The position numbers and the translations under genes were made by a program. This document shows, in pieces, positions 45,641-58,740 of a stretch of 64,000 bases of DNA (position 1 is its first letter; every line of letters starts with the position of its first letter). Origin of the DNA: Holacanthus passer (Eukaryota; Chordata; Actinopteri; Pomacanthidae); the NCBI GenBank assembly GCA_025331565.1, contig JAFREQ010000061.1:2757501-2821500 (forward strand), given 5' to 3'. The notes under the pieces are model-generated. The model was not told the origin of the DNA and did no database searches. It was given only the letters and a program-made list of their open reading frames with translations.

Positions 45641-48420
45641 AAATTTTCTGCTGATATCTTATTACTTATTTAATCTCCAAGCAGCAAGAGTAAAGTAGGT
45701 AAAGTTGTGGGCCAGAAAACCAAAACAACAAGCTGAAAGACGATATAAAACTCAATAGTGTTGGTTCATAACTCAGTGCGAGCGACGCTGTTCATGTAAC
45801 AGTCATGTGATCCATTGTTATTAAAGACACCACCATTTATCATAGCTGCTTTAACCACCAACCAACCACCACCAGAAACATTTTAACTGGAATTATCTTT
45901 GACTAAATGTAAAATCTACTTGACGAACGATCCGCTCGCTCCGCCACATTTCGCCACAGAAAGCCAGTAGGCCTACATCCTCATTATGACGGACTGATAA
46001 TGTTTTTCATTCAGTGCTAATGAACAAGTCGGGAATTAAACGGTCGTTGTAATAATTGCAACTGCAGCAGTTAATCTGTCTCACTAGTCTCCGAACCGCC
46101 AGAAAACAGTTATTCAACCGTGTGAATTAAACTCCAGCAGATACACACACACACGATGTGAGCATGAGGATGCTGGGTGGTTGCTGAGGTTAAACGTTCC
46201 TCTGTAATTCTTTCATGAATAATACTTGAGTGGCTTGTAGAAATAAAAAGGTTTGAATCGTTATTCTGTCGCACGCTCCCTTTCCATCTCACGGTGATGC
46301 ATGTGTGTGTATGCATTTCTGTGTACGTTTCTTGTTTCACCGCCTCCACATCGCAGCGCTGACCTCCCGTTCCTCCGGGGGCTTCAGGTCGGCCTCTCAG
46401 CCTCAGCAACAACATCGCAGGTCGCTCCACGAGACCTTCACAGCAGGAAGTGAGATCATCACGGCTGTGAAACACTCTCATTTTGAAAGGCTTCTGGTTC
46501 CTCCTGCCCGCTCCCATGGACACAGCCTTCACCTTAAGACCGGTCGACCATAGCCTCCGTTCCCTGCCTCATTTGGCGAATATAGTTTCTGCTTTGTCCA
46601 AGTGGTGGCAGGTGGGGGCGGAGGAGTTGTCAGGTCCAGCTATTCTCAGAGAGGAAGCAGCTTACGGGGGAAATACTATCACGGGGAGCATATGCGCTCA
46701 AAAGGATGGGAGTCTTTTGGAGTCCTAGATTACATTTGCCAAGGTAATGAGACAGAACAAAAGCTGTCTAATATCAAGCTGTTCAAATGTATTTCTCGTG
46801 TACTTAACACTGCTTTTTTCCCAGAGGCTGAGAACCGACAGTGATTATATCTTTCCTCTGCGAGAAACCTGGGCAAAATGGGATATTTGTGTTTCTTCTA
46901 AAATGAAAACTCCAACGTTAAAAAATACACCTCATTGCACAACTAACGCTCAAACAGAGCTAAAATAAAAACAGGTATCATACCTTTTAAAAAAATATAT
47001 TTGGTAGCACAAACCATTGCTTGACTACACTCGACTTATACTCTTCTGATTTTTGGGAATAATTCTTTGGTTTGACCAGAAAAACTGATTGTTCTTCATT
47101 TAACACCAAACTTCAAGTGACGTCAACGCATGATATCGATGACACTGTGCCCTGTCCTTGTTTTCCAACCCCTTCAGAGCAGCTGGCCAGGCACATGGGC
47201 ATGGGAGCGTGGCATGAGGAATGACATGTGTAATGGGAAGTGGCGTGACAATTAGGGTGCTTATGTGGTGCTGGAGGTGGGCTGGGTGGGGAAGAGGAGC
47301 CAGGATCCCTGCTGGACCGAAAACTGGAAGGATGGGTCGCACGACAAAATGTCGAACGCACCTTTAACATTTTCCTGGGCCAGAACAACATTTCGCAAGA
47401 GCTTGCAAATGTAATGTCAGTCAGCAGTAAAAACTTTAAAAGGACATTTATCATGATGAAAATGTCCGTGAAATTATTTTGTAAGAAAAAAAGGACTAAA
47501 TAAAGTCTCATCACACTGAGGCCTACTGCCAATTTACACTGACAGAGACGTTCTGCCAAAAAGGACAATGCAATGATGAATTATGAGAATGATGAAGGGA
47601 TGGAAGGAGGGAAATCACCAGAATATGAAAGTTAGAAAAAGCTGAGGCTGAAAAATCCAAGCATTTTTTTTCCCTCCAAGGTATAACAGCTCACGGTGGC
47701 TCTTTGACCTCAGCAAACCACTTTCCTCTCTCTGCTGCAAAGAAATCCCGATCCTGGGTAGTGACAGCGCCCTGACACCCTGTCACCTCCCTGCTTTCTC
47801 TCCGAGGAGCTCCTTCGTTGTTGTTTCTCATCTCTGAGCCTGCAGAGCTGATGGCAGAACAACCGGCACTGTCCTGTCTGCTGCCTCTGTCTGTTTACTC
47901 CCCCTCCATTTTCACTAGCTGCCGTGTGGAGTGTCAGCGGCAGAGGAGATGTTTTTTTGCCTGGTTGTGACAAGTTGCTATTGGTCAGGTGGGTGGATTA
48001 AAATTTGCTCTCACATCAATAACTTTATTGTTGTATTGATTACAGTACTTTCACGCTATTTCACAATTTGACTCACAACTAAATTGACCTACTTCACATG
48101 TACAAATCACCTATGTTTGCATGCATGTATCTGCAAACTAACAGAGATGAAATGCATGTGAGAATCAAACTAACTAAAAATCTTCCCATCAGTGAAACTA
48201 TATCTTACGATATTAGCTGATGAAACTCTGTTCTACACATAGTGGACTTCATGTTGAGTCTTCTGTCTAGGTGGTTTTCTGCTGGTTCCTTATAGCGGTT
48301 TAGGTCTGTACAGTATAGGGGCCATGCTGTTCTTTAGACAGCAGAGCAGAATGGGAGGCTCCGGTACAGAGGCCTCACTCTGGGGGTCGAGGGTTTTGGC
48401 AGCAGAATGTGTTTACATTG
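45641..48420. other. Non-coding stretch
   Basis: No gene is recognised. 45641-46130 may be the decayed interior of the preceding repeat. A short CA run lies at 46144-46154. The frames at 46110-46532 and 47113-47568 show no recognisable domain. About 48001-48050 has ATAACTTTATTG and TGATTACAG words faintly like a LINE tail. Confidence 0.45.
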
Positions 48421-48446
48421 TAATTAGGACTTAATTGTCCTAATTA
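48421..48446. promoter_or_regulatory. Perfect homeodomain palindrome
   Basis: The arms TAATTAGGAC (48421-48430) and GTCCTAATTA (48437-48446) are exact reverse complements around the spacer TTAATT. Two full TAATTA sites therefore face each other with a third TTAATT between. It lies in non-repetitive DNA followed by a calm, enhancer-like stretch to about 48770. Paired homeodomain dimers bind comparable inverted sites, though usually with closer spacing. Confidence 0.5.
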
Positions 48447-49100
48447 GAATCCCCAAACCCTGATTACTCAAAGCCATGCAACCTGCTGAGCCAAACAACC
48501 TGACTTCGCTTCAGTCATCAACCTAGACACCCTGCATAATGCTTGTTCCAAGAGCATGGTGTAATATTCATACGGCGTTCCAAAAGGCTCTGATGACTAT
48601 GAAGGGACTACTCAAAACTGCCCAGGGAGCATTGAGAAAAATGGATTTCCTGGAAATGTGTTTCTTGCCTAAGGCAGCGTATGCGTTAGCGGGGAAAATC
48701 ATACGCACAGGGGAAGCCTTTGTCACAAACTGCATCCTACAGGAAGCCTCTATTGATTTCTATTGAGCAGATTTTATGAGATCAATTTTCATACCATCAC
48801 ATCCCATTTTCCCTCCGTCCCATGTCCCCTTGTTTTCCTTTGTCTGGTCCTCTGTCTCTGCCTTCTCCAAAATCAATGTCACGGGCATCTGTCCTGGCCT
48901 CTGTGGGGAGGGGGGGGGCAACAAGTGCAACATAAACACACCTGTCTCCCTCACCCCCTCTACCTGCCCTCCTGGGGCCACTGGGCAGAAGGCCCCATCA
49001 GAGCTCCATCTGAGCCCTGTAACCAGCGCTGCCAAGCCCGGCTCCCAGTAGAGCGCACTGGGCTGACACTCCAAACGGCGTGCGGAGACGCTGGGCAGGC

Positions 49101-49132
49101 TGGCCGGCCGGCCGGCTGGCTGCTGCTGCTGG
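49101..49132. repeat. GGCC/GCTG low-complexity tract
   Basis: TGGCCGGCCGGCCGGC followed by TGGCTGCTGCTGCTGG. The first half is self-complementary (GGCCGGCC). Confidence 0.85.
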
Positions 49133-50574
49133 AGGGGAGCGTGGAGCATGTCAAACCGCAGCCAGCCTCTCCTGGGGCTCCGCACGGCTGGACGGGCCCC
49201 GACGCTCTGAGGCACGAGGGGACGAATCGATCCGCAGCCAAGTCAGGAGAGGCCACCACACATCGATGATAGCAAGGAGGGAGCGCAGGAGAGTGTGCTC
49301 AGTGTCTTTAAACTGTGATTTCTAACATATTGTTTCTCCATTTTCTACATTTTTGTCTCACAGTTTATGTTTTGTTATCATCTAATCCACTTTAAGGCTG
49401 GAACTTGCTTCTCCAGGCTGCAAGTTTAGCCTGTTTCTTAAAAGTCAAACTGGAAATAAAATGTATGTTTGTTGACTTATTTGGTGGAAATTCAGGTTTT
49501 ATTTATTCTTGTGTAGGGGTCATCGCCATGGTCTCGGCCCAGGCTGCAGGTTTTCTCCTCTTTTCCTTGTGTTTCCAGTGTTTGCATGTGTCTGTCTCTC
49601 CTTCTTTGTCTGTGCCTGGTTGTGTGACTCGGGGCATGGTGATCCACTCAGCACCTCACCTGCTCCTCATCAGTTCATCAACATGCAGTAATTAAGCCTC
49701 AGTGTTAGTCCACCTGTGTGGTACAAACATTTGGTCCACCTTGTGTTTTTTGTTCAAGTTCAGCAGCAGAACTACCTGAAGTGCTACAGTTCAGTTTGCA
49801 AGTTAGACAAACAAACAGATTGATTTTACCACCTCATGCATTGAGCTAAATGTTAACTTACCTTGCATTTGCTATAAAGCAGTGACTGGTCTCAAAGATG
49901 ACTCATTCAAAGTCTTTCACAGTGATTTCCTTTCTGCATGTTCTGCAGACAGGTTGACCATCTTCCATCAAGTTTCCTTCAGCACTCTTTTAAAATCCAA
50001 AATACGACCACACTTCATACTTAGTCCTCTTAAAAGGCTGTAAAGCTTTCACTGCCTTCTGCCATGTTTTCATTGATGCAAAACAAAGTGAGATTTTCAA
50101 AGCTTATTAATCAAACACGATTTTAATGATATCTAAAATTTGAAACAGTAATGCTTACTGTCATTTACCCCCCAAGATGATAAAGTATTTAGCTGCAGCA
50201 TCATTGCAGTTTAGATTTCCTTCCACAAAAGTGTGAGTGTGAGTGACTTTAACACTTGTACAAACAAATACACGTTTCCTGTTTGAACCCACCTTCCAAC
50301 AGGAAGCTGGATCAACCAATTAGCCTCTTTGATGCACAGAACCCATAAGACCCTTCTCTGCAGAGACATTTAAATGTACCTTTGTCTCAGGTGTGTCTGG
50401 ACATTTCACTTTTTTTCATCTGCAAAAACACCAAATTAACAGAAGAAAAACAGAGGGACGTCCTCTCAGTGTGTGATCTGTGCTCAGCCCACACCGCTCG
50501 CTCACATCATTTAATGAACCAAGTCCTCTCACTAATGAGGCTAGCAAAGGACTCAAGGGTCAAGTTCTCTCGCA

Positions 50575-50605
<31 letters not shown>
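50575..50605. repeat. Compound (CT)n(CA)n microsatellite
   Basis: About six CT units pass directly into about nine CA units. Confidence 0.93.
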
Positions 50606-51333
50606 TTTGTCTCCACTTACACTCATTTTTGAAGCTCTGTATTAAAGAAGGCAGCAGTAAAATTTAGAGGCTCCTAGTTAATTAGTAAGGACAGGTCAGA
50701 GTCTCTTCATTAGACTTAAGTTCATTAACCTTCGACGACATCTGGCGACGAAGCGTCTCTTTCATATCGCGTCATTGTGGGAAATCACACCTTGGTGATC
50801 TCAGAAGATGCCGTCTGCCATTTCAGCATTATCAAGGCTAAAATTTGAACTGTCACATGTTCTGATAAATAAAGGTACAGGACAATGAGTCATGTTTGAA
50901 GCTGTTGTAAGGTAAATGACAATTCAAATATTGGCACCTTCGCCAGAAATCCTCACTCACATGCTATCGCTTATCAACCTGTTCAACAACTACGTTATTA
51001 ATCATATGAATTATAAATGAACAGTGCCTGAAAACAGAGCAGTGAACCACTGCCTCTCTTGGCTTTTTGTCTAAATATACAGTATAAAACTGTCTGACTG
51101 AGACTGAGTCTCGAAGTGGATTTAGACAACCAATCAGCGTTGGAGGGATCCGGTCTTGGCAGGAGAATCTCTTTGTAATTTTGAAGAAGATTGTTTTAAA
51201 TATAAGGCAAATAAACATAGCTGTTCCCCTGCAGTCTGAGGGAGACATCCCGCTGATGAATCTTGTATCCGTGCATCTGAAGGCATCCTTCACTGAGAGG
51301 GATACACAATCACAAGAAAATAATGCTGACATG

Positions 51334-51337
<4 letters not shown>

Positions 51338-51367
<30 letters not shown>
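51338..51367. repeat. (CA)n microsatellite
   Basis: Fifteen uninterrupted CA units. Confidence 0.95.
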
Positions 51368-51369
<2 letters not shown>

Positions 51370-51682
51370 CACGCAATCAGATTCTCCATCTCTGCAGGTG
51401 CTGTCATGGGCCCACTCTTCAGCCTCCCATCTTTTCCCCAGCTCTCCTCTTCTTCCTTTGTTCCCAGACTGCACACCGACATGTCCAGGTCTCGCCTCTG
51501 GGGAGTTTAGCCTGGCAGGAGGCTTGTTTTCAGAGCTTTGCTCTTTTTTCCCTTCCTCTTCTTCTCCTTTCTCCTTCCTGGGTTTTTTCGTCTGTACCGG
51601 TGCTGGCTAATTACCGGCACATTCTCCTCCTGCCAACAGCGTGCTGCTGCTGTCGAGCGCCTACCCGCCTCCCACCCTCCCA

Positions 51683-51705
51683 CCTCCTCCTCCTCCTCCT
51701 CCTCC
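51683..51705. repeat. (CTC)n trinucleotide repeat
   Basis: About eight CTC units. Confidence 0.9.
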
Positions 51706-51964
51706 CCCCTCCTCTGTTTCTCTCTTCCTCATCACTAGGAGAGAGCGGAGGAAGGAGGTGGAGGGGAGGGCCGGGGTACAGATGTGTATTAATGAAGCAG
51801 TGAAGGGCAGGGGGTGACTCATAGAGAGGGAAAGAGAGAGGGAGGGAGAGAGGAGCAAGAGGCGATTTGCATGCAGAGACAACGAGATTCACCACTTCCA
51901 CAATGCCTCTCTCTCCATCTCCCTCTTTCTCTCTCCCTCCACATCCTCTTCCCATCATCCTGCA

Positions 51965-51972
<8 letters not shown>

Positions 51973-51995
<23 letters not shown>
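51973..51995. repeat. (CT)n microsatellite
   Basis: About eleven CT units. Confidence 0.93.
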
Positions 51996-52154
51996 CTCTA
52001 CCTCCTTGCCTCTCTCCTTTGCTCTCCGGCTTGCTGCCACTGCTGATTTGAATAATTCAGCACAAGCCGGTATTCTCCAGGGCCCCATTGTCTGTGCGTG
52101 GCAGGAGAATGAGAAGGAGAGAGATAGGGAAAGAGAGGCAAAGAGGAGAGAGAT

Positions 52155-52198
52155 GGGGGGGGGGGGGAGTGCAGGGGCAGTGTGTGTGTGTGTGTGTG
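52155..52198. repeat. Poly(G) run followed by (TG)n
   Basis: Thirteen consecutive G (52155-52167), then GCAGGGGCAG-type spacer, then nine TG units (52181-52198). Confidence 0.93.
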
Positions 52199-52568
52199 AG
52201 TGTGTGGGGGAGGTGGGAGGTCCATCCTGCCTGCTTTCACCTAGCTGTGGCGTAAATCAGCACTAATGAGGTAGAGGAGGAATACCTAGGCCTCGTAACA
52301 GACTACCCAAGCCATCGCCATGCAAGCGCGCTAATGCACACAGGTAGATTCGCATTTAGCAGTCTACATGCATACAACACCTCTCCAACCTTCACTGCTC
52401 CGCCGTGTTTCGGTTATTGACTTGTTGCTAACCCCTCACTCCCATGTGTGCTCAAGCCGGCACATGTTCAATGTCATCCTGCAGGAGGAGGAATATTGGC
52501 GAAGAGAGGAACGGCCTCAACAAACATAAGAAAAAAACAATCAGCGTAACTGATCAATGGCAGCGTTG

Positions 52569-52800
52569 TTAAGGTCAAGTGGTCGGCAAACGCTTAAAAT
52601 GAACACATTTGCATTAATCATAATGAATTCATCATGCGAAGGGAAGATGATCAAGATGTAACGGACTAATTGCTGGTGTGAAACACATTTTTCTGTTTGC
52701 CTGTTGTAATATTGTTAATTCCAAGCAGAGATAAAAAGGCCCTTGTATGGATAATAGCTCCGTAATCTAAAAGCCATTATCGAGTTTGCTCGTGGAATGT
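52569..52800. promoter_or_regulatory. Candidate enhancer with perfect octamer
   Basis: A perfect POU octamer ATTTGCAT (52607-52614) runs directly into TAATCA and is followed by CATAATGAATTC, GGACTAATTGCTG and GTTAATTCC. A nuclear-receptor-type AAGGTCA lies at about 52571-52577. The DNA is free of simple repeats and no frame is recognisable. This is inferred to be a distal regulatory element; conservation was not tested. Confidence 0.35.
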
Positions 52801-53453
52801 GTGTCTGCTCCCTGGAGAATTTCTGATGTAATAATTTTGTCATGATGTTGTGACCAGCTGCATGAAGAAGTGTCTGAACTGCATGTTGAATATACCACAA
52901 GATTTCTCTGCACATCACAGGCTGTGATTTCACTTTTCCACCGTTCGCAGGAACAGATCCTTCAGACTGAACCCTGAAACACTGGAGGCCAAACCCAAAC
53001 TGCTGAGTGCACAAGACACAGCAGATGCTCTCTCATTCTGTTTCGGTTCTCTTTGACTTTCTTATCTCATTGATCTTCACCTTCCATCTCACCTTCGGTC
53101 AGCCCTCCGCTCACTCAGCTTCTCACCATCCACCCACTCACTCACTCTCACAAGGGAGGGGGCTGGAAAACCGTCCCGCCCATGGGAACTTCCTCAGACG
53201 ACAGGCGCAACACAAAGACTGGACTCAGATCAGCTGAATGTGACAAAGCTCCAGAGACTGAAGTCTACGCCGCGGCTTCTTCACACCCTACTGGTGATTT
53301 GTTCCCATAAGAAAATATGTCAGTAATAGCTACACCTTCATGAATATGGACCAATGTGGAAGCTTTGTACTGTCTCCACAGTGACTTCAGTCAAGTACCT
53401 CTCTCTTAGGAGATGACATACTAGCCCGTCAGATGTAGGGTTTTTAGTTTCTT

Positions 53454-53470
53454 AAAAAAAAAAAAAAAAA
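53454..53470. repeat. Poly(A) run
   Basis: Seventeen A. Confidence 0.9.
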
Positions 53471-54894
53471 GAATGAGAGAAAGAAAGAAACATATAATGT
53501 CTAGACATCAAAGGAATGACGCAAATGTTGTGAAAGGGCTTTCTTTTGTAAGTCTTGTGAACTCGCTGTCAGGCATGGGTAAAATGTGCATTTTAAAACG
53601 TTTGCGAGTGTAGATCCACAACTAAGTATTGCACATTATTTCTATCAGCACGGCTTTGGATCTATATTTGGCTCCTGTGGGTGAAGAACTCAATAAAAAA
53701 CAATGAGCATGGGGGAGGCATGATCACGAGTTTTTTTTTTTTATATAGAGGAGCTGATTCCCTGGGTACGTTTTACAACTGTAATAATATAATCTGGGGA
53801 ACATTTATTGGGTTGTTTATCTGAAATAACAAGCTAACAACGTGTTAGATAGGCTCAATTAACCAGCGAATCACAAAACCAGCGTAATGTCGCTGCCTTC
53901 TCCTCATTTTCTCTTTCCTTTATTTCTGCTTGTTTGCTGCTCTCCGCCTCCGTCGAGTCAAGACGTCTGAACCACGAGGTGTTTTTTAGCCATCAGGAAA
54001 AGAAAGGGGGGAGACTTTTCCTCAAATTATCAGGCTTCACATGATGAATGAAGCCACATGAGCATAATGGTCAAATAATCAGCTTCAGGAATTTGCTCAA
54101 TGAATCAAACTCTATCCCGAGGATAATTTTACTCAATGAGAGGAAAGACCAAGGAATAACTTTTCACTGTTTGCACTCTGGGCCCTTTCGCTCCGTCTGC
54201 GGTCCCCCATCACTCGGCTTGCCAAAAGCATAGACTGGAGGAGGGTGGATTTCCTCCGGGCGAACTGCAAATTTGAGAGATCGAATGAAATGAAAAAAAA
54301 AAGGGAAAGAAAGGCCAGCGAAGAGAAAGAAGCGTAATAAATGTAAATGATGTTACAGCCGGTGTGGCGGTGACGCTTTAGCTGTGTGGTCAGAATTATG
54401 AATTCAGTCACCGTCATGGCCATCAGGGAGTTATATAGATAAAGGGAAAGGAGGACACAAAAAGAAAGAAAGATATTTGACATCTGTTATGCAGCTGGGA
54501 GTATTTCTGAGGGACGCCAGGAGAAAAAGGAATTAAACACATGGAGGAGGAGCTGGAGGAAGGCTGGGAGAGAAGAGAAACACGGGATCCAAAATGGCTG
54601 GACTGGATTAAAATGGCAGGAACACCTTTGTATTTACACAGCCATGTTAGCCAAACAGGAGCGATCTCGCTGCCATGACTAACTCTGGAGGCCGTCACAC
54701 AAGTCACGTTGAGAGCGACACTTGCACGTTGACCTTTATAGTAAAACCGCTTTTTCAATGAGTGAAGTTCCGCCTAATAAGTAGTAAATCTACAGCATGT
54801 GAGGGTTCGTGTAGGAGCAATCTGCAGTCGCTGAGTCCAAAGTCTTCATCATTTCCTGATTGCAGCTTCTCAACAGCTGTAAAGTGAAAACGGG

Positions 54895-54895
<1 letters not shown>

Positions 54896-54927
<32 letters not shown>
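54896..54927. repeat. (CA)n microsatellite
   Basis: Sixteen uninterrupted CA units. A short CpG-rich patch follows (54935-54975). Confidence 0.96.
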
Positions 54928-54931
<4 letters not shown>

Positions 54932-55509
54932 GGCGAGGAACCGGCCCCGAGCTCGGCCGGCCTGCGTCGCCGCCACAGGCCCTGACAGTAATCAGGAGGA
55001 GAAGTGAATGCTGAAGAAGTGTCAACAGAAACAAACCCTGCGCTTCGTTTAGGCCAGATTGAACTGATAGCTCATTGCCGGTGACATAATTTAGATGAAT
55101 GGTGGGTGCAATCCATCAGAAGAGTATCGCCGGTGTGAGCGTGAGCGTCGGGGAGAGGAGGGGTGCGACCCTCTCCGTGCCTGGCTGCCAGTAGGGATCC
55201 CATTACCCTACACCTGTTAACAACACCAATCCCCTTGTATAAACAGTAAAGCGATCCTTTTATCGAAGGCAGGGCGACGGAGGCAGACAGACGGAGAGAC
55301 GGGGAGAGAATGTGGAGAATGTGAGAGGAAAGAGGCGAGAGGAGCGAGATGAAGCGGAGGAATAAAGAAATGTTTTCTTGTTTGGTTTTAGAGAGACTAG
55401 CACCCCTGGACATGATGGATGAACCCAGGGTCTGGAGAGACAAGTCATGGACAGATGGCTCACATACACACTCCAATCACAACACAGCAGCCTCCAGACT
55501 AAAACAAGA

Positions 55510-55523
55510 GGGACATCTAGTGG
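55510..55523 (-). promoter_or_regulatory. Weaker CTCF-like motif
   Basis: On the minus strand CCACTAGATGTCCC fits CCASYAGRKGGCRS at 12 of 14 positions by eye. Confidence 0.3.
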
Positions 55524-58052
55524 TGGAGAGTTAAACTGCACCACAGCTATATTTTCATGAGCTGGTGCAAATTTAATCAAGCAAATGTTTAAAAGGGAAG
55601 TTTTTTTAAGCTTGTAAAATAGGAAGATAATTTAATATATTTGCCTTATTATCATGCAATGAAAAGATTCCTCACATCAATTAAACATCAGATAAGAAAA
55701 CATTTCAGTTTTAAAGATTTCAAATGTAAAAGCTGGCATGATCACAAATTATAGTGAATAATAAAAAATATATACATAACACTTCAACATAATTTGTGAC
55801 ACCCGTTGGAAAATTTGAATCTGTATCATGTAGTTATTTCTCTGATTTTGGCTGATATTACTTTTATCTTATAGTGAGCTGATGGAAAAAGTGTGGTTGG
55901 CTGTTGGAAGGGTAAAGTGTTTATGTAATTGTCTTTGGCTGAGGCACTTGCGAGCGATTATTCACAGCAATGTGTTAACACTTATAATTAGAGAGCCAAA
56001 TATGCTATGGTCTGCGTGATGGCTGTACAGTTCAGGCTTCGTTTGTTGGAAGCTGTCCTCAGTTTCATAGACGCAAGAGAAGAAGGACGTATACAAAAAT
56101 CATAGAGTTCAAAAAAATGTGAACGTGGAGACGATTTGAATGTACATTTCATTTAATGACAGGTGTTAATGACAATCTCGCATTTATTTATTTATATATT
56201 TATCTCGCATTCAGTAATTATCTTCCATTCTTTGCTCCAAATTTGAAAAAGAAAAAATCAGGTTTTTATGTTGAAATGCGTCACCAGCCAATCACATTCC
56301 TCAACATCTTATCTGCATATAGTCTGACTTTTATGAAACAAAGATGGCCGCTGAGCTGATTGTTCAGTGGGATATAGAGAACAATTGTTAGAGCAAGCAA
56401 GTGGCCATTATCTGCCACTGAAAGCCATTTTTTAAAATGTTTTTCTGTGGACTTTTTTTGAGAGGATGGAGGGGGTGTACGTTATTATCCCTTGATGAAT
56501 GGCCCGGGCAAAAAAAAAATGAAAAGAACAACTATTGGGTAAAAGCAGTTGCGTCAAGCTGTAGGCTAATTGCCCTTTTTCAGACGGTGAAAATAATCGG
56601 CCCAAAGCCGTCCAAAATGTGACTAAATTGCCCTCCTATAGCTGGAGAGAGGCTTTATCTTCATTACTGAATAATAATAAGAACGAGAGGAACACAGAAC
56701 AGCGACCTGGCAGGTTTGAAGGTAACCAGTAACTGTTTGATAGCTTTGGGGAAGTAGCTATCTGGGTGCTTTTGTCATTATCGTGCAGGTTTTACTGTCA
56801 GCTTGATTTATTTTTGAGGAAGGAAATAAGGCTGTTTTCATGAGGGATGGCTGTTGGTTCTTTTTCTTTTGTCAGCTACAGTTTTGCTCCACTTTCTCCT
56901 GAGGTCTAACAGGTGAGGAGAGGCGAACCATCACATCAAGGCCTCTTCACACCCACCTATTAAAGTGGGATCTGGATACGTTGTCCAGATAATAATGGTC
57001 AGATCTTGTCTTTGCATTTACATGTTGTATTTTAAATGCTCGTTATCCTAGATCAGACCTCTGTTCTCCAGAACCAAAACCTGTGCATGAGTAATTTGAG
57101 GTGGCAGCAAATTGACCCCAGACTCCCTTTAAAAAAACAGCAATTTTTGAGATGCTGAGTTGAGAGTGAAACACTTTTTGTGGACACTATATGTTGCTAC
57201 TGCCAGAAGATAAAGCAACATAAAACAGGAAGCAGGTGAAAACAGCAAACCTGCTCTGTCCAAATGTAAAAACACCTCTGAGCTCTCTTTGGTTGAATCC
57301 GTGCAAAACTCGACGTGTGAAAACGACTCACTGTGTTTTTTGTGTGAGGGTGTTGCCGGACTGTTTCTTGGCTTCATGGAGTTTTCCAGCAACCTTCAGT
57401 GTCGACAAGACTCCTGTTTTTTTTGTGAACCAAACAGACAAGATATAATGTTAATTAGCACTAATGAACTTTGGATGTGCTGGTTGGAAGATTTTGTTTG
57501 GACAGAGTCAGGCATCCTAATCTATCCAGCTGCTGGTTGTAGGAATCATTTCATCTAACTCGGTGCAAGTAAAAGAAAAGAGTATTTCCCAAATGTCAAA
57601 CTATTCCTTCGACATGACAAAGTATTAAATAAATGGACTAAAAGCCTTAATGGCGACGGGATGACGGTAGTTCCCACAGGCCTGGGGAAGCGAGTAGTTC
57701 TGAGACTAAATATCACATTCATTAGTAAAGCCATCAGAAATTGTGAATGCTATGATGTGATGCATGTGTAATAGCCTATTAGTGTTAAATGCAAACCTGT
57801 GGGAACTATAAAAGTGTTAAACTATGTGAACCTGTGCAGAAACTCGTTCAGGAGTGTTTTAGTTCCTAAATGAAGTATTTCATATTTCCACGGTGCTAAT
57901 GACAGTGCAACTAATTCTCTCCATTTCCATCTCATCAGGCATCAGTATCACTTATCAATGAGTTTGTGCAAATTGCAGTGTGTGGGAGCAAAAGTGGTGC
58001 AGCCCAACTAACAGCATTCATCCTCAGAAGAGTTTCTCCCGTCCTCCCCCCC

Positions 58053-58069
58053 CTCTCTCTCTCTCTCTC
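58053..58069. repeat. Short (CT)n after poly C
   Basis: About eight CT units after eight C. Confidence 0.85.
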
Positions 58070-58654
58070 CCCCTCTCCTTTCACTCTCATATTGTGTCTC
58101 TAACGAGTCACGTCCATCTAGCAATTATTATGAAATTAAAGCTATTTTCCATGGCCGATGTTTGCCCCGGTAATAACCACACCGAGATAGGCTTCATTCA
58201 TTTAGCATTTTAGTTCAGCTCAATTCCTGTCGCATTAGCAAGAGGAGCAAAATCAGAGTGTCACTCAGATATTCTGCTTAATGGTTTGGCGATGGCCTGG
58301 CCTTTTTTTCTCCCTTTCCTTTCGCGATCCTCCTAACCCTATCTCCCTGCCAATTACGCTGTTTAATCTATATGTAGATAATGGTGTCCAGGACCTCCCT
58401 GTTGAAATGTCAGGTGTGAAGAGGTTATTAGCTAACTTTTAATTACTGTCCATCATTCACCAGCCAGCAGGACAGATTGGCCCTCTCCGACTGTCCACTT
58501 ATCTGGTCTCTGAATGTTGGCTGCAGGCAGGGAGAAGAAAGACATTTAGGAAGCACCAGGTCTCTGACTTAATATCACCATTTCCACACTATTAACAGGA
58601 CTTGGTGTTTGGAAGAAAGACGCGGAAAGGGAGGAGGAAACGGCGTGACCGAGT

Positions 58655-58740
58655 AGATCATGTGTCAAATAGTTTAATGGAAGCAGATCATGTGTCAAAT
58701 AGTTTAATGGAAGCAGATCATGTGTTGAACAGTTTGATGG
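58655..58740. repeat. Three-copy 30-bp minisatellite
   Basis: The unit begins AGATCATGTGTCAAATAG. Copies lie at 58655-58684, 58685-58714 and 58715-58740. The first two are identical; the third has several substitutions and loses the last bases. It produces a repeated peptide pattern in a spurious minus frame. Confidence 0.95.

Larger units (their letters stand above)
48447..51337. other. Non-coding stretch
   Basis: No gene is confirmed. About 48540-48770 is non-repetitive and crossed by a 75-residue plus frame of no recognisable family. 49060-49240 is GC-rich with (GGCC)n. 49320-50560 is AT-rich with nothing recognised. Confidence 0.45.
51368..54895. other. Low-complexity then non-repetitive stretch
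   Basis: 51400-52220 is dominated by pyrimidine- then purine-rich DNA with microsatellites, producing many false frames. 52230-54890 is mostly non-repetitive, with a candidate regulatory block at 52569-52800, A or T runs at 53454-53470 and about 53731-53743, and no recognised gene. Confidence 0.45.

Noticed and set aside
48539..48766. 75-residue plus-strand frame with ordinary amino-acid composition
   Set aside because: No family recognised, no splice context and no signal; it looks like open single-copy non-coding DNA.
52041..52062. Inverted TGCTGA/TCAGCA half-sites resembling a MAF site
   Set aside because: The ten-base gap is far wider than the known MAF palindrome.
51814..52266. 150-residue frame across CT and GA repeats
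   Set aside because: Low-complexity artefact.
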